Shown here one piece after another: positions 13,401 to 23,300 of a DNA stretch of 64,000 nt. This stretch comes from Luidia sarsii (Eukaryota; Echinodermata; Asteroidea; Paxillosida; Luidiidae), in contig OX465121.1 of the NCBI GenBank assembly GCA_949987565.1, positions 758,137 to 822,136 on the forward strand. Reading direction: 5' to 3'. How positions within the stretch are numbered: position 1 is the first letter of the stretch; every line of letters begins with the position of its first letter. The notes beneath the pieces are model-generated. The model was given only the letters and a program-made list of their open reading frames with translations. It had not been told where the DNA came from and did no database searches. Both the position numbers and the translations under genes were made by a program.

Positions 13401-15977
13401 TGCGGCGTGACCCGATTCATTCCGCACGTCCGGTCTACCCTCGACGAAGGTCGATTGTGGGCGACACCCGCCTTTTCCGTACTGAGTAGAAACAGGCGTT
13501 TGTCGGTGATCCGGATCACCGACACCCGGAATATAGTGGGTAAGAAATACCGGGTGTTAGCGTGTGCTCAGTAGAAACACGTTGAATGCCAAGACAATAA
13601 GATAATAAATAACAGGACTAGAAACGAGTGAAAAAATAAACTTTTCCTGATATGAGTACTTCATTGTTCTCGCTCTGTTACATTATCATTTTAAATAGCA
13701 GCAAAGTGTCTCACATCTCTCGTCAGTCATCACAGAAAAAAAATTAAAAATATCACCCCCAAAAAATGTAAATCATTGAATCACAGAAAAAGGGAAACAA
13801 TTATAAAACAAAAAATTTGAAAAACTGACAAAATGGTTATCGTTTCCGATAAGATAGGGAAATTCATTTTAATAGAATTGATGTTTACATTATCTGTTTC
13901 ACTTGAGAAACAAAGGGGCACGTATTTGTATACATTTTTTAAAGTAGAATCAAAGTAGCAATGGAAGATGGCTGCGAACTGTTTAAGGGACTTCAATGTC
14001 CAACATTTCAAATAATAATGGATCATTCACAAACGCCTCTCATCATCAAAGGCCTTCTATCTTCTAAACTTGCTTTGGAATACTGAAAGAACAACAAATT
14101 GTTTTACCAAAAATGTCTGCGCGATAACAGAAACATAACTTTTGACAATGAATTTCAGGCATAGTCTATTCATGTCTTCTCTTTCCTTTCTGATGGAGGC
14201 TTTCTGCCAGCCCCGTTGTACTTTGGTGCTGCAGTGGACACCACTTGCCAACTAAAACGTGAGGCGTGTGGTATCACGTCAGACTGCTTTATCTACAACG
14301 GACGGAAGTTTCGACTTGTCTTTCTCGCATTGGTCTTTGGCTTGAACGTGAGTCAAATTAGCTCGTCTGCCCAACATGTGCCGACAGAGGGCGCTATGTT
14401 TGAAAGACCTGAAGGGTGCAGAACACTAAAATAATCGAGTTCCCATTGAACACTGTACAAAACACTCACTTTCAAAGCCAATTATCCCATGCCCAAAAGT
14501 CTCTCAATTCTTGTAGCTATACTTAAAATTGTAGTTTGGACCTTCATTTCTCAGTTTCTTTTCAATTTTAGTGCTCTTAGACGATTAGATTTTTTGCTAA
14601 TTACCCCCAGAAAAAAACACCCCCAAAATGTGTAGCCGTCCAAGCCTAATTTCTGCAAGGATTTTGGGATGGACCCCTCCACTTCCACAGCCAAATATGG
14701 TCACATTTAAAGCCAGATATGGTCCAAATTACATACCAAATTGAAGAGTGAACCCCCAGGTTGTCTTAAGCTTCACTTGTTTTACAATGTATCAGTTAAT
14801 TAGCCTCCAAAGACCCCTTATTAACAAAAGTTGTGGGTACCCACTTTATGATAATCAGCTCGGCGGAGCCATCTTGGATTGATTTTGTGTGCTGCACCCT
14901 GAAGAAAGATTCGCAAAAGGACAGTAATTATTGGTATCTTAATATCGGGAAATTATCATAAATTTTTTCAGGTGTTGATTCCTTGTGATTTTTGTTTGAC
15001 ACCTTTCGTGGATTGGGCTCTAGCTTGAATGTAGGTCAAAACAGTTCGTTTGTCAAGAACTGACAAAAGAGGGCGCTCTTTTTTGGAAGACCTGCAGAAA
15101 CGATTGCAAAAAAAGGATTTTTATAAGATAGGGAAATTGACTGTTTTCAATGCTTTCAGTTATTGATTCTCCTGTGGTTTATATATAAACCTTTTGTGGC
15201 ATTTCCCTTTAATACCAGATGTTAAGCCTGATTTGCTTCGCATTGGCTACCGTGAATACAACGATTGAAGGGAGAACCAGACAACGCGAAGGGAAGATGG
15301 AGGAACTAGAGGAGTCCAAGGTGAGGAATGAGCCAGGAATATCGAGCAGAAAAAAGACATGATGGTAGTAGCAATGATTGCAATTATTACAATCACTAAG
15401 TAAAATGTCCTTGCCATAACAATAGGGTAATGATTGGTAAAATAGTTTGGCTTCATCGCAATTTGTGTATGCGATTTGATTTTACAGAACTGATACAGTC
15501 CACCATTCAAGTTTTAATTCACCAACAACGTACCAGTTGATATTTTCACCGACCTTGGCCGAAATATCCTTCAAATATTGCGGAATATGTTTTATATTTA
15601 CTTATATGATACAACGCGGTACTCGCCGCTATACAGATACGAAACCGCTAAATGACCGTCGACCGGCTCGGAGCTCCAGTGCTTAAGACTGCACTGGAAA
15701 GTAGGAGTCACCTGTATTTCTTTCAGCAGGCAGTCGGGCAAAGCACTGAGCACTCAGTGGTTATTGCGTCGAGTAGGGTAAACATTCTTCGCATAATTCA
15801 AAACGGATGGAAATGGTAGCAAATCTGCGTCCACTGCAGCTCGGTATATTTTGCGATTAAATCTTTGTTATTCCTATTTTCTTCTCTCAATAGACCGGCG
15901 AGTCAAATGGCTTTGTCAACGGGGCTTTTCAAGAAGATATTCCTGAGACTGGCGTCCAAACAGACACGGATTTCTAA
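1432..15977 (+). CDS. SLCO-A: organic anion transporter polypeptide (OATP/SLCO family), 12 coding exons, 662 aa
   Basis: Exons: 1432-1553, 3986-4228, 4783-4979, 6503-6838, 7389-7553, 8390-8585, 9421-9577, 9958-10130, 13039-13103, 14199-14347, 15219-15320, 15894-15977. All introns are GT-AG and phases match throughout, giving 1989 nt ending in TAA. The family are 12-span plasma-membrane carriers taking up bile salts, steroid and thyroid conjugates and other amphipathic anions. Visible marks: a first membrane span after a short cytoplasmic start, HRPRILG in the second exon, GAWWLGFL in exon 4 (the usual D-x-RW before it is replaced by HQKRL), and a Kazal-like extracellular loop over exons 7-8 with ten cysteines including PVCGSDNVSYSTPC. 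Length is normal for the family. The start is the ATG at 1432 (context AACCATGG), preceded by a splice acceptor at 1425, so a 5'-UTR exon probably lies upstream. Substrate and exact subfamily cannot be told. Confidence 0.9.
1825..2307 (+). repeat. MITE family A, copy 1 (SLCO-A intron 1)
   Basis: About 485 bp, closely matching 5070-5508 and 14414-14899. It starts GTGTGCAGAACACTAAA and ends GTGTGCTGCACCCT, an imperfect terminal inverted repeat. It has no coding potential. The rest of the intron from 2308 to about 3060 shows nothing recognisable. Confidence 0.75.
3065..3790 (+). repeat. Composite repeat ending in a tRNA-derived SINE head
   Basis: Starting at GAATGAAAGCGGGG, this region shares blocks with 25417-25620 (GTGATCCCTGG, GGCAAAGACT, then a tRNA-like module) and with 28340-28745 (GGGCGCCCCC, GTGACACCGG). 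The part from about 3728 reads GCTGGATAGCTCAGATGGTG and later CCAGGTCCGG, resembling the A box and B box of a Pol III tRNA promoter. It is a decayed SINE, not a functional tRNA, because the acceptor stem does not pair. Confidence 0.55.
3840..3945. repeat. PLE terminal-sequence hairpin
   Basis: Two copies of the Penelope-like element end sequence face each other. The first reads GTTTCGATCCTAGCAGGACC and the second, inverted, GGTCCTGCTAGGATCGAAA, separated by a few bases. It is followed by TTTTAGTCAGTGAGGAGTTT, the usual tail of the element. It lies 40 bases before SLCO-A exon 2. Confidence 0.8.
4502..4700 (-). repeat. Partial copy of MITE family B'
   Basis: Starts TTAAAGGTCCAATACAACAT and then follows the reverse complement of 47380-47531 closely, including ATCGATGTCCACAGATT and CTCAAACATCGACAAAT. 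The other end is missing. It sits in SLCO-A intron 2. Confidence 0.65.
5070..5508 (+). repeat. MITE family A, copy 2 (SLCO-A intron 3)
   Basis: Second copy of the 0.5 kb element, about 90 bases after exon 3. It lacks a short internal block (GACGATTAGATTTTTTGCTA in copy 3) and its right end is mutated to CTGCTGAACCCT. The remainder of the intron to 6502 is AT-rich and holds nothing I recognise. Confidence 0.75.
6839..8389. other. SLCO-A introns 4 and 5, no other feature seen
   Basis: Non-coding sequence on either side of exon 5 (7389-7553). Short open frames here show no membrane-span or domain character. No repeat copy shared with the rest of the window was recognised. Confidence 0.45.
8803..9415 (+). 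repeat. Pyrimidine (TTCTCC)n array running into a splice acceptor
   Basis: About 610 bases of almost pure C and T on the + strand, mostly TTCTCC hexamers with TACTCC, CTCCTC and CATTCT variants. It fills the end of SLCO-A intron 6 and stops only at CTCTTTCAG before the Kazal exon at 9421. Because the unit is six bases, all three forward frames stay open, giving artefactual Ser-Pro, Leu and Ser-Phe proteins. Confidence 0.95.
10450..12940 (+). repeat. 29-bp minisatellite, about 85 units (SLCO-A intron 8)
   Basis: The consensus unit is AATACAAACC followed by AATCCAATCCCACCCATCC, 29 bases (starts at 10561, 10590 and 10619 are 29 apart). Variants include units shortened to CCAATCCCACCCAT and higher-order blocks with CAATCCAATCCGACCCATCC after 11550. 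The array makes up most of the 2.9 kb intron. Since 29 is not a multiple of three, long false reading frames appear on both strands. Confidence 0.95.
12938..13000 (+). repeat. Degenerate PLE terminal fragment
   Basis: The sequence TCTCAAAGACATTCTGCCTT followed by TGAGAAAGCAACTTCTGGGA TCC and AAACGTGAGTCCC matches the PLE end in inverted-pair form but is diverged. It borders the minisatellite on the side of exon 9. Confidence 0.5.
13141..13584. repeat. MITE family C with 17-bp terminal inverted repeats (SLCO-A intron 9)
   Basis: Left end CAGCGTGTTTCTACTGA, right end TCAGTAGAAACACGTTG, matching at 16 of 17 positions when inverted. The interior is GC-rich compared with its surroundings and repeats the word CCGGGTGT several times. 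Small open frames on both strands show no domain. It starts 37 bases after the donor of exon 9. Confidence 0.75.
14414..14899 (+). repeat. MITE family A, copy 3, with probable target-site duplication (SLCO-A intron 10)
   Basis: The best preserved copy. Ends GGGTGCAGAACAC and GTGTGCTGCACCC form a terminal inverted repeat with one mismatch, and TGAA stands directly on both sides (14410-14413 and 14900-14903), which fits a 4-bp target-site duplication. Confidence 0.8.
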
Positions 15978-16065
15978 GGATCTTAATTAACGCTTAAACT
16001 CGCAAAATAATGAGGATGGAACTATTATAATCATTCAAAGACAAAACGCCATGTCCCTGACATCA

Positions 16066-16071
16066 ATTAAA
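16066..16071 (+). terminator. Possible polyadenylation signal of SLCO-A
   Basis: ATTAAA about 90 bases past the stop codon at 15977. This is the closest canonical variant hexamer; no AATAAA was seen nearer. Confidence 0.35.
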
Positions 16072-16806
16072 GTTAACTGTTTACTTAAATGAATGCATTG
16101 GATAAACTGGTTTCAACGAGTAAAGTAACCAAAAGTAAATGTGCACGGTTTGTATTTTAGAGTTTCAAGAGCATGCATTCCAGTGTTGATACAGAAATAA
16201 CAGACAGTTTTAATAACACATATTTTTGAAGTGCAGAATTGGGATACAATCTACCGACTAATTTAGTCACCATCTGGACTCGTTAACGTTACAAAATGGT
16301 ACCTCCTGACTGTGTTGTACACGGAAATGAATTTTTAAATTGAATATTGTGTAATCCACTTACACGATCGATGACGCTGATAATATTATGAAACGAATGA
16401 ATTGCCAACCATTGAGATATTTTTATATAGAGCTCGGTAAATTTCAGTTAGTTTCAAAGGTCGGAAGCACTTTTCGTGTGACGACGAAAACGGCTGTTCG
16501 AAAATTTGCGCGGTCGTCTGAGTATTTATGACTCAACTGAACATGTTCAGTAATTGTTGAATGGCTAGAGGTTGTTGTTGACATGTACAACGTATTTCGT
16601 TTCGTAAGAAGACATGTAAGTGTTGGTCTTACAGTTGAAGATGGATAATTATCGAATTAATGTTTGTGGACCCTCCGTGTTTAATAACATGCTTAGCTAC
16701 CGGAGCCCCATCCCCTCCATATGCATCGCGACCGCTGAAGATTTTGTATTCTCACTTCATTACTTTTTTCCCTCCTTGTTGTCTTGCGCACATTTTCAAT
16801 ACCTAA

Positions 16807-18423
16807 TTAATCAATTGTAGAACTGCCAGATTCTACCTTCTCCCGAAAATTCACAAGGCCAACAACCCAGGCAGACCCATCATCTCTGGCAATGGCTCAC
16901 CTACGGAACACATATCTCTTTTCATTGACTCTTTTCTCAAACCCTTGGTTCCCCAAATCCCCTCATACGTCCATGACACTCCCGATTTTCTGCGAAAGTT
17001 GGAAAGTGTCAAGGATCAAATTCCTGCCACTGCCATAATTGGTACTATTGACGTTTCCTCTCTGTACACTAACATCCCCCAGGAAGAAGGCATTCAGGCT
17101 TGCTCCTCGGCCCTGGCCAAAGGAAAACAGTCTTCTCCACCCATCTCCGACATAACCACCCTCATGAGGTTAGTGCTGGCCAAGAATAATTTCTCCTTTC
17201 TTGGCAAGCACTATCTTCAAGTACATGGCACTGCCATGGGCACGCGCATGGCTCCTTCCTTTGCATGCCTCTTCATGGGTGACCTTGAGGAACGCATGCT
17301 CAGTGAGGCTCCATGCCGTCCCTGGATTTGGTGGAGATACATAGATGACGTGTTCTTCATTTGGACTAGGGACGGTAGCAGCCTGAATGCTTTCTTTGAC
17401 CACATCAATTCCTTCCATAGGACCATCAAATTCACATGGGAGCAGTCTCTTCAACAGACCCACTTTCTGGACGTCACCGTCCGGAAAGACCTCAATACAC
17501 TCACTACTGACTTGTATTCTAAGCCCACCGACACTCATCAATATCTCCATTCCTCCAGTTGTCACCCTAGACACTGTAAGACTGGTATAGCGTACAGCCA
17601 GGCCCTCAGATTGAGGCGCATATGTTCCAATGAGTCTGACTTTCGCCGCCATACACGTGTATTGGCCAGTAACTTGGTTGCTAGAGGCTATAGTTCTCGC
17701 CAAGTGAAGAACTCCATTGCTAAAGTCTATTCCATTCCCAGAAGTTCGGCACTAAAACAAAAGCCACCAGGTCCCAAGGACAAGCCCAAGGTTCCCTTAG
17801 TTACTTCCTACCACCCCTCTCTTCCTCCTCTCAGGAAGATAACTAAGGAAAACCACCATATTCTCCACACTTCGGATCGTCTGGCTGAAGCCATTCCTAA
17901 TTCGCCTGTTTTGGCTTTCAGGCGCCCCCGTAACCTGCGTGACTTAATTGTCCGAGCAGAGGTTCCCCCTTTGGACTCTTCACCTCCAACCAAATTTGGT
18001 ACATTTAAGTGTACCTCGAAATGCATTGTTTGCAAGACACATGTCAAGGAAATAGACTCTTTCAATGGACATTCTTCTGGAACTACCCACACGACCTATG
18101 GCTCTATCACGTGCACTACCTCAAACATCATATACCTCATCTCTTGTAGAGTTTGTAATATTCAGTATGTTGGCGAGACCAAAAACACCCTCAAAAAACG
18201 TATCTATGGCCATAGGTCTACTATCAAAACTGGTAAAATGGACACCCCTGTTGGGTATCACTTCAATCTCCCTGATCATTCGATATCAGACATGAGTGTA
18301 CTGGGCATAGAATCACTTGGTCACCGTAATAATGCTGTTCGTCTTAGCCGTGAGAAAATGTGGATGAAGCGTCTTCGGACTATTCAACCACATGGTCTCA
18401 ACATCCAGGAGGGTAATGACTAA
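16807..18423 (+). mobile_element. PLE-1: Penelope-like retroelement ORF, 5'-truncated (RT + GIY-YIG)
   Basis: The frame is open from 16807 to the TAA at 18421 and has no natural start, as the element is cut at its 5' end near 16820. Reverse transcriptase motifs in order: PKIHK..NNPGRPI near 16840, [11 protein letters not shown] near 17048, [18 protein letters not shown] near 17230, [12 protein letters not shown] near 17330 (catalytic YIDD) and HFLDVTV near 17460. Downstream come a cysteine cluster ([11 protein letters not shown]) and a GIY-YIG nuclease with [24 protein letters not shown] and a GYHFN motif. This order marks endonuclease-bearing Penelope-like elements, which prime reverse transcription at nicked or telomeric ends. 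It lies between SLCO-A and SLCO-B in the same orientation. No frameshift or internal stop is seen, so decay is only at the 5' end. Confidence 0.93.
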
Positions 18424-18805
18424 CACCATGCAGCTTTCTGATAATCCTTCTTTTGTGTTCAGTCCTTCACACTTCTCTCTTTGATCTTTCCCCCTATTGT
18501 CACTAATCCCTACCCCACTCCTTGCCCTTCTCTTTGATCTTTCCCCCTCCTCTCATTAATCCCTACCCTACCCCCTGCCCTTCCCTTTGATCTCTCCCTA
18601 CCAGCTTCACTCTTTGTCCTTTGTTTCTCATCCGTGTCCTATTCACTCTCCCCCCCTTCCTTCGTGTACATGTATCTGTTTTGTCCTTGTCACTCTGCCT
18701 TTGAGAAAGGTCCTGCTAGGATCGAAACGTCAGGCCCACTAAATTTTAGATTTGCATTTTGGTAATTTTAGTCAGTAAGCAGTTTGCAACATTTTTGTAT
18801 ATCAC
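18424..18805 (+). repeat. PLE-1 3' UTR and terminal sequence
   Basis: Pyrimidine-rich UTR with CCCTTCTCTTTGATCTTTCC-type repeats, then the terminal block TGAGAAAGGTCCTGCTAGGA TCGAAACGTCAGGCC and the tail TTAGTCAGTAAGCAGTTTGC. Nearly identical to 51270-51594 after PLE-2, except that PLE-2 lacks the last 50 bases. Confidence 0.85.
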
Positions 18806-20332
18806 CTAATTAATTTGTTCATAACGGACATACCTATCTAGTGTTACATGTGATTAGTATACGCAGGTCATTACAATTACATATTTTGATGTACAATTTA
18901 AAACTCAAACATTTGGTGGGCCTGACGTTTCAATCCCCTTTTGTTCGTTAGTTGGAAGCGGTATACCTGAGTATTATTTGAACGGGTATAGACGCATGGG
19001 GCTATTTGACCAAGCACTTGACCGCATTGCACCCCATATCAAGTGCGCGTTCAAAGTCGACCCCCAGATTTGTGACAACATTGACGCCCATTGATCAGCC
19101 CACGGCCTGCACAAAGGAATAACCCATTCACCTTTGACATAGGCAGATAAAAAGCCACTATTTGGGACGACCAGTTCCTACTAAGGGTACATCCCCGACC
19201 AATCATTGCCTAGCACGGGAGCTAGCTTGCTCCTCTACCGTGTATTCGCTTATTTCGGATCAATTGTGCAGGCGGTGTGGTATAGAGAAGCAGCGTGTGG
19301 AAAACGGCCGTAAGGTAAATACTTGAAGTACCAGTTTCAAAGTTATGCGCAGAAATCTTTGAACCTAAATACACTTTGTAAGGCTTTCCAAGGTACAATA
19401 ATTTGATTAGTAGGTAATAAGTTATTAAAAAGGCGAGGTACGATTATCACATGCTGGTGATTATTTCATTTATTTTTTATGAATGTCGTCCAACACAAGG
19501 CCCCAAAAGAGGCCACTCAAGGTGAGGGCTAGATAATGTACTAAGGAAAAGAACCAGGAACATATCGGTACTAGATCAGGAGGAAGAAAGATGAACGTTT
19601 ATGTTACGTTTGAATTGGGACAGGTTATACTAAAGGGGGGAAACAGGTTGCAGGTATAGAATTCCATAGTGCAGCAGTGCGCGGTTTATGCTATACACAA
19701 CACCCCCAACTATTAGGCCTATGCTCAGGCGTGTTCTTTAATCAGAAAGTAATCATGTAGGCATACCACTGTAATACATAAGGTGTAATTCTAGCCTGAA
19801 GATTTCTTCCCATTTGTTTGTGTAATTAAAGCCTCTGAAGATTCAAAAACAATATTCAGAAAACCAATTCTTATGATATCCTTTATAACATGCTCATAAA
19901 TAACTGAGATTTGGGACAAGAGTTTTTACTACATACTTCTTTTAGACGATCGCTTTCCTCCATGTCGAAATCCAGACCACCACCCCCAAATCAAGAGAAA
20001 ACTGCGGCCTTGGTAACAGTTTCCTTGGAAACGGCCCACCTGTCTCAACCCTTTCAACATTTACCCAATAGATTCCTTTGGAGGTTGTTAGTACCAGGAT
20101 CGAGCCTCCGAAGGGAGCCCCTATCCATGTGCGAAGACTACACGAGGTCTATCAAGAGGTCTATAAGTGACGTCCGAATAAGCCATTCAGGGATAACCAA
20201 GGTCATCGAAGTTCGAGACACTGTCCATACTGTGGTCTTTGCTGCGTTCGATCAAGCCATCTCCGTGCGTGGGAGGACTCTAGGTTGAGATTTCTGCATC
20301 CATCCCAATCCCGTCGTTCAAGCACCTCTGAG
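18806..20332. other. Spacer upstream of SLCO-B
   Basis: Apart from an inverted PLE end remnant at about 18915-18950 (GGTGGGCCTGACGTTTCAAT), this is unremarkable sequence. A 126-codon open frame at 19911-20288 precedes the SLCO-B start but is in a different frame and has no recognisable domain. A splice acceptor-like CTCTAG ends at 20283, so a 5'-UTR exon for SLCO-B may join there. Confidence 0.45.
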
Positions 20333-23300
20333 ATGGGGCGCGGTTTCTTCCACCGGCCCGTCAGCTTCGGCTTCTGCTTCTGCCTCCTGGTCGTCTTCCA
20401 GGTCAGCGTGGGCCTCTACATCGCTGGTATCCTGACCACGCTGGAGCGCCAGTACCGCATCACGTCGTCGGTGGCCGGCCTGATCCTGTCCACCAGCGAC
20501 TTCGCCAGCCTGGTGTCCATCACGGCCGTGACCTACGTGGGCCAGAAGTGGCACAGGCCTCGCATCGTGGGGCTGTGCGCCTTGCTGACCGGCATCGGAG
20601 GCATTCTGAGTGCCATGCCCCACTTCATCTACCCCGCCTATCGGGAAGGTGACTCGGTGGATACGGGAAACTCTAACGTCACATCAAGGTAAGCCCTTGG
20701 GAAGTTCCTACTGCAATCTGAATAAGACTTGATGCATTTGCAAGACACGTATTACTGTCCGAAAGGTTGAGTCCCCTCGGAGTCATACAATTTTGTATTG
20801 AAAATCTCAAAAACTCAAAAGTATAGTGGGCCCTAAAACAGGACCTTTTTCAAAGACGGAAAATCTCCAAAGATATTTGACTACCGTATTTGTTTTTTGC
20901 CCAAACTAAGCACTGAAAACGAAGGTGGTAAAGCACTGGTCTTACAAACCAGAGGCATCGGTTCAGATCCCGGTCAAGTCACATTTCCTTTGCTATATCA
21001 ACAAACTCAATCCTAATTCCCCGTTAATTCGCCTTTTCCGTGTTTTCTTTCAAATGTTGCCGTACTGCTTTTTCGAATCTAGTTGGACGTTTCTGGAAGG
21101 CAGTTTTCTGACGATGATGTTCCTACTAATGACGACATTTAAAGAATATTGCACACAATTTGATCAATTTCAGGTCTCGGTGAAGCACCTCTCCAAATTG
21201 GAGCTTTACAAAAGTCTTCTGTTTCAAACTCACTGCAGCTTATAGATTTAAGAGCGAAAAGTGATGGCCGAAAAATGGCCGAAGCGATTCTAACTTTGAC
21301 AATACCCTTTCGGTAAAACCCTACTCCCTTATTGTGTCTGCCTGGTTCTTAGTGTGTAAATATTCTTGAATGATTATGTTGTCTAGATTATGTAGACATT
21401 TCCAGATTTTGGCGAGTATTCCATGACTTTATTGTTTGGCTTCAGTGTCTTTGTCTGTGACGCCGATCGGAAACCGCAAACATGCAGTGAAGATGACATC
21501 AACGCGTCGGGCTCCCGACTCCACGAGGCCTGGGCGCTGTTCATAGGGCAAGCCATGATGGGTCTGGCCTACGGGCCACTCATGCCTATCGCTGTCACCT
21601 ACCTTGACGATCAAGTCAAAGGCACAACCACGCCTTATTACATTGGTAATGGAACCAGCTATTGACACAATTCACAGAATCAAAGATTAATTTCAGGCAA
21701 TTTTCTGATTTGAGGTTAAGATGTTGAAAGCGGCTTTTGTCTGTTTCTTGTTTGACAATCGATTCGTTATTGTTGCGTTTAGTTAAGTTTCGTTCAGATT
21801 AGTTTCGTTATCTGCTTTTTTCCATTGCCACTAAGCAAAAGCATTCTGATAATGGGTCTATTTATGACACATTGTTATCAAAAGTAAATTTACCGAAGCT
21901 GCCAAATTTAGAATTGAGTGGTAAAGGGGTCGCACGATTTTAAGTTATTTGGTAGTCTTGCTGTGCTGCCACATGAGTACTAACTCGTGGGATTAAACTA
22001 AAACACTCAATTCGTGCGACCAACATGATTACAATTGGATGATAAATAATATACATTCACATACACGGCACACATGTTTACAGCAAAACTAATTATTTCA
22101 TCAGAAGCAAAATATGAAGATTAATTTGTTTCCAATATAACGAAGAAATTGTTGTCGGAATACACGAAGATTTCTCATTTCCAATGCTTCCTTGTCCTCA
22201 GCGAAACACCTTCACTAATTCTGCTGAGAGCTTATGAGAGCTAAAAATATTCCAATAATAAAAGCATTAGTCCACTATAAATTAATGTTGGACAATATCT
22301 AATCAACATTGTGATCAACATTGTTTAATATAACAACTGTAACAACATCTCAAAATTTAGTGGGCCTGACGTTTCGATCCTAGCAGGACCTTTCTCAAAG
22401 GCAAGACCTTTGAGAAAGGTCCTGCTAGGATCGAAACGTCAGGCCAAACTAAATTTTGAAATTTGCATTTTGGTCAGTAAGCAGTTTGCAACATTTTTGT
22501 ATATAACTGTAATAACATAATATAAAAGCTCTCCTTTTGGTTTGTCGAGGTCGAAATCTATCAGAAATTCTCTCTGCCTTTGAGAAAGGTCCAGCTAGGA
22601 TCGAAACGTCAGGCCCACTAAATTTTAAGAAATTCTCCCAGTTCTTTCACAAACATAGAGGGCCTGACGTTTGAATCCTAACAGGACCTCACAATTCTCA
22701 CAGGCAGACATTCCACCTTTTGTTTTAAAATCTGCCATTTCTGAAATTGAGAATGGTTTGGTAGGTTCAGACGTCTCATAGCTCACCATCTAAATTGTTG
22801 TAGATTTGCATTTTGGTCACTTGAGCCAGTAAGATGTTTACAGCATGTTTGCATAGCTTCATCCCACTATTTCAAACAAAAAAAATACCAAGTGCTAGGT
22901 ATAATGTTAAGAAATTTGCCCAACACTTTTTCTCGTTTAAGTTTTCATGAAAAGGTGGGTTCTCCTATTTCAGCTGCCTTCCTGGCGTCAGGCACATCGG
23001 CTACAATCATCGGCTTCGGAGAGGGATTCGTGTCCCTCATCCTCAATGTGAACTGGCCGGCGCCGCCCGACTACACCAAGGAGTGGATAGGGGCCTGGTG
23101 GCTCGGCTTCCTGATCGACGGCGTCATCATCGTCTTCGTCTCCATCCCCTTCTTCTTCTTCCCCAGGGAGATGGACTTGGAGATCGACGAGAAGGACATC
23201 TCCAAGGAGCGATTGGCCTTGGAGAAAAAACGGGGCGATTCCTCGACTACGCTCAGCGTCAAAGGTATAGAAGACCGCCAAAAATGACGTCAAACCGTCA

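Noticed and set aside
13140..13525. Overlapping frames on both strands near SLCO-A exon 9
   Set aside because: Contained within MITE family C; no domain.
17170..17703. 177-codon frame antisense to PLE-1
   Set aside because: Mirror of the reverse transcriptase frame; the same antisense frame recurs in PLE-2 with no domain of its own.
19911..20288. 126-codon frame just before SLCO-B as an N-terminal extension
   Set aside because: It is in another frame from the SLCO-B start, ends at 20288, and has no domain or splice link that would join it.
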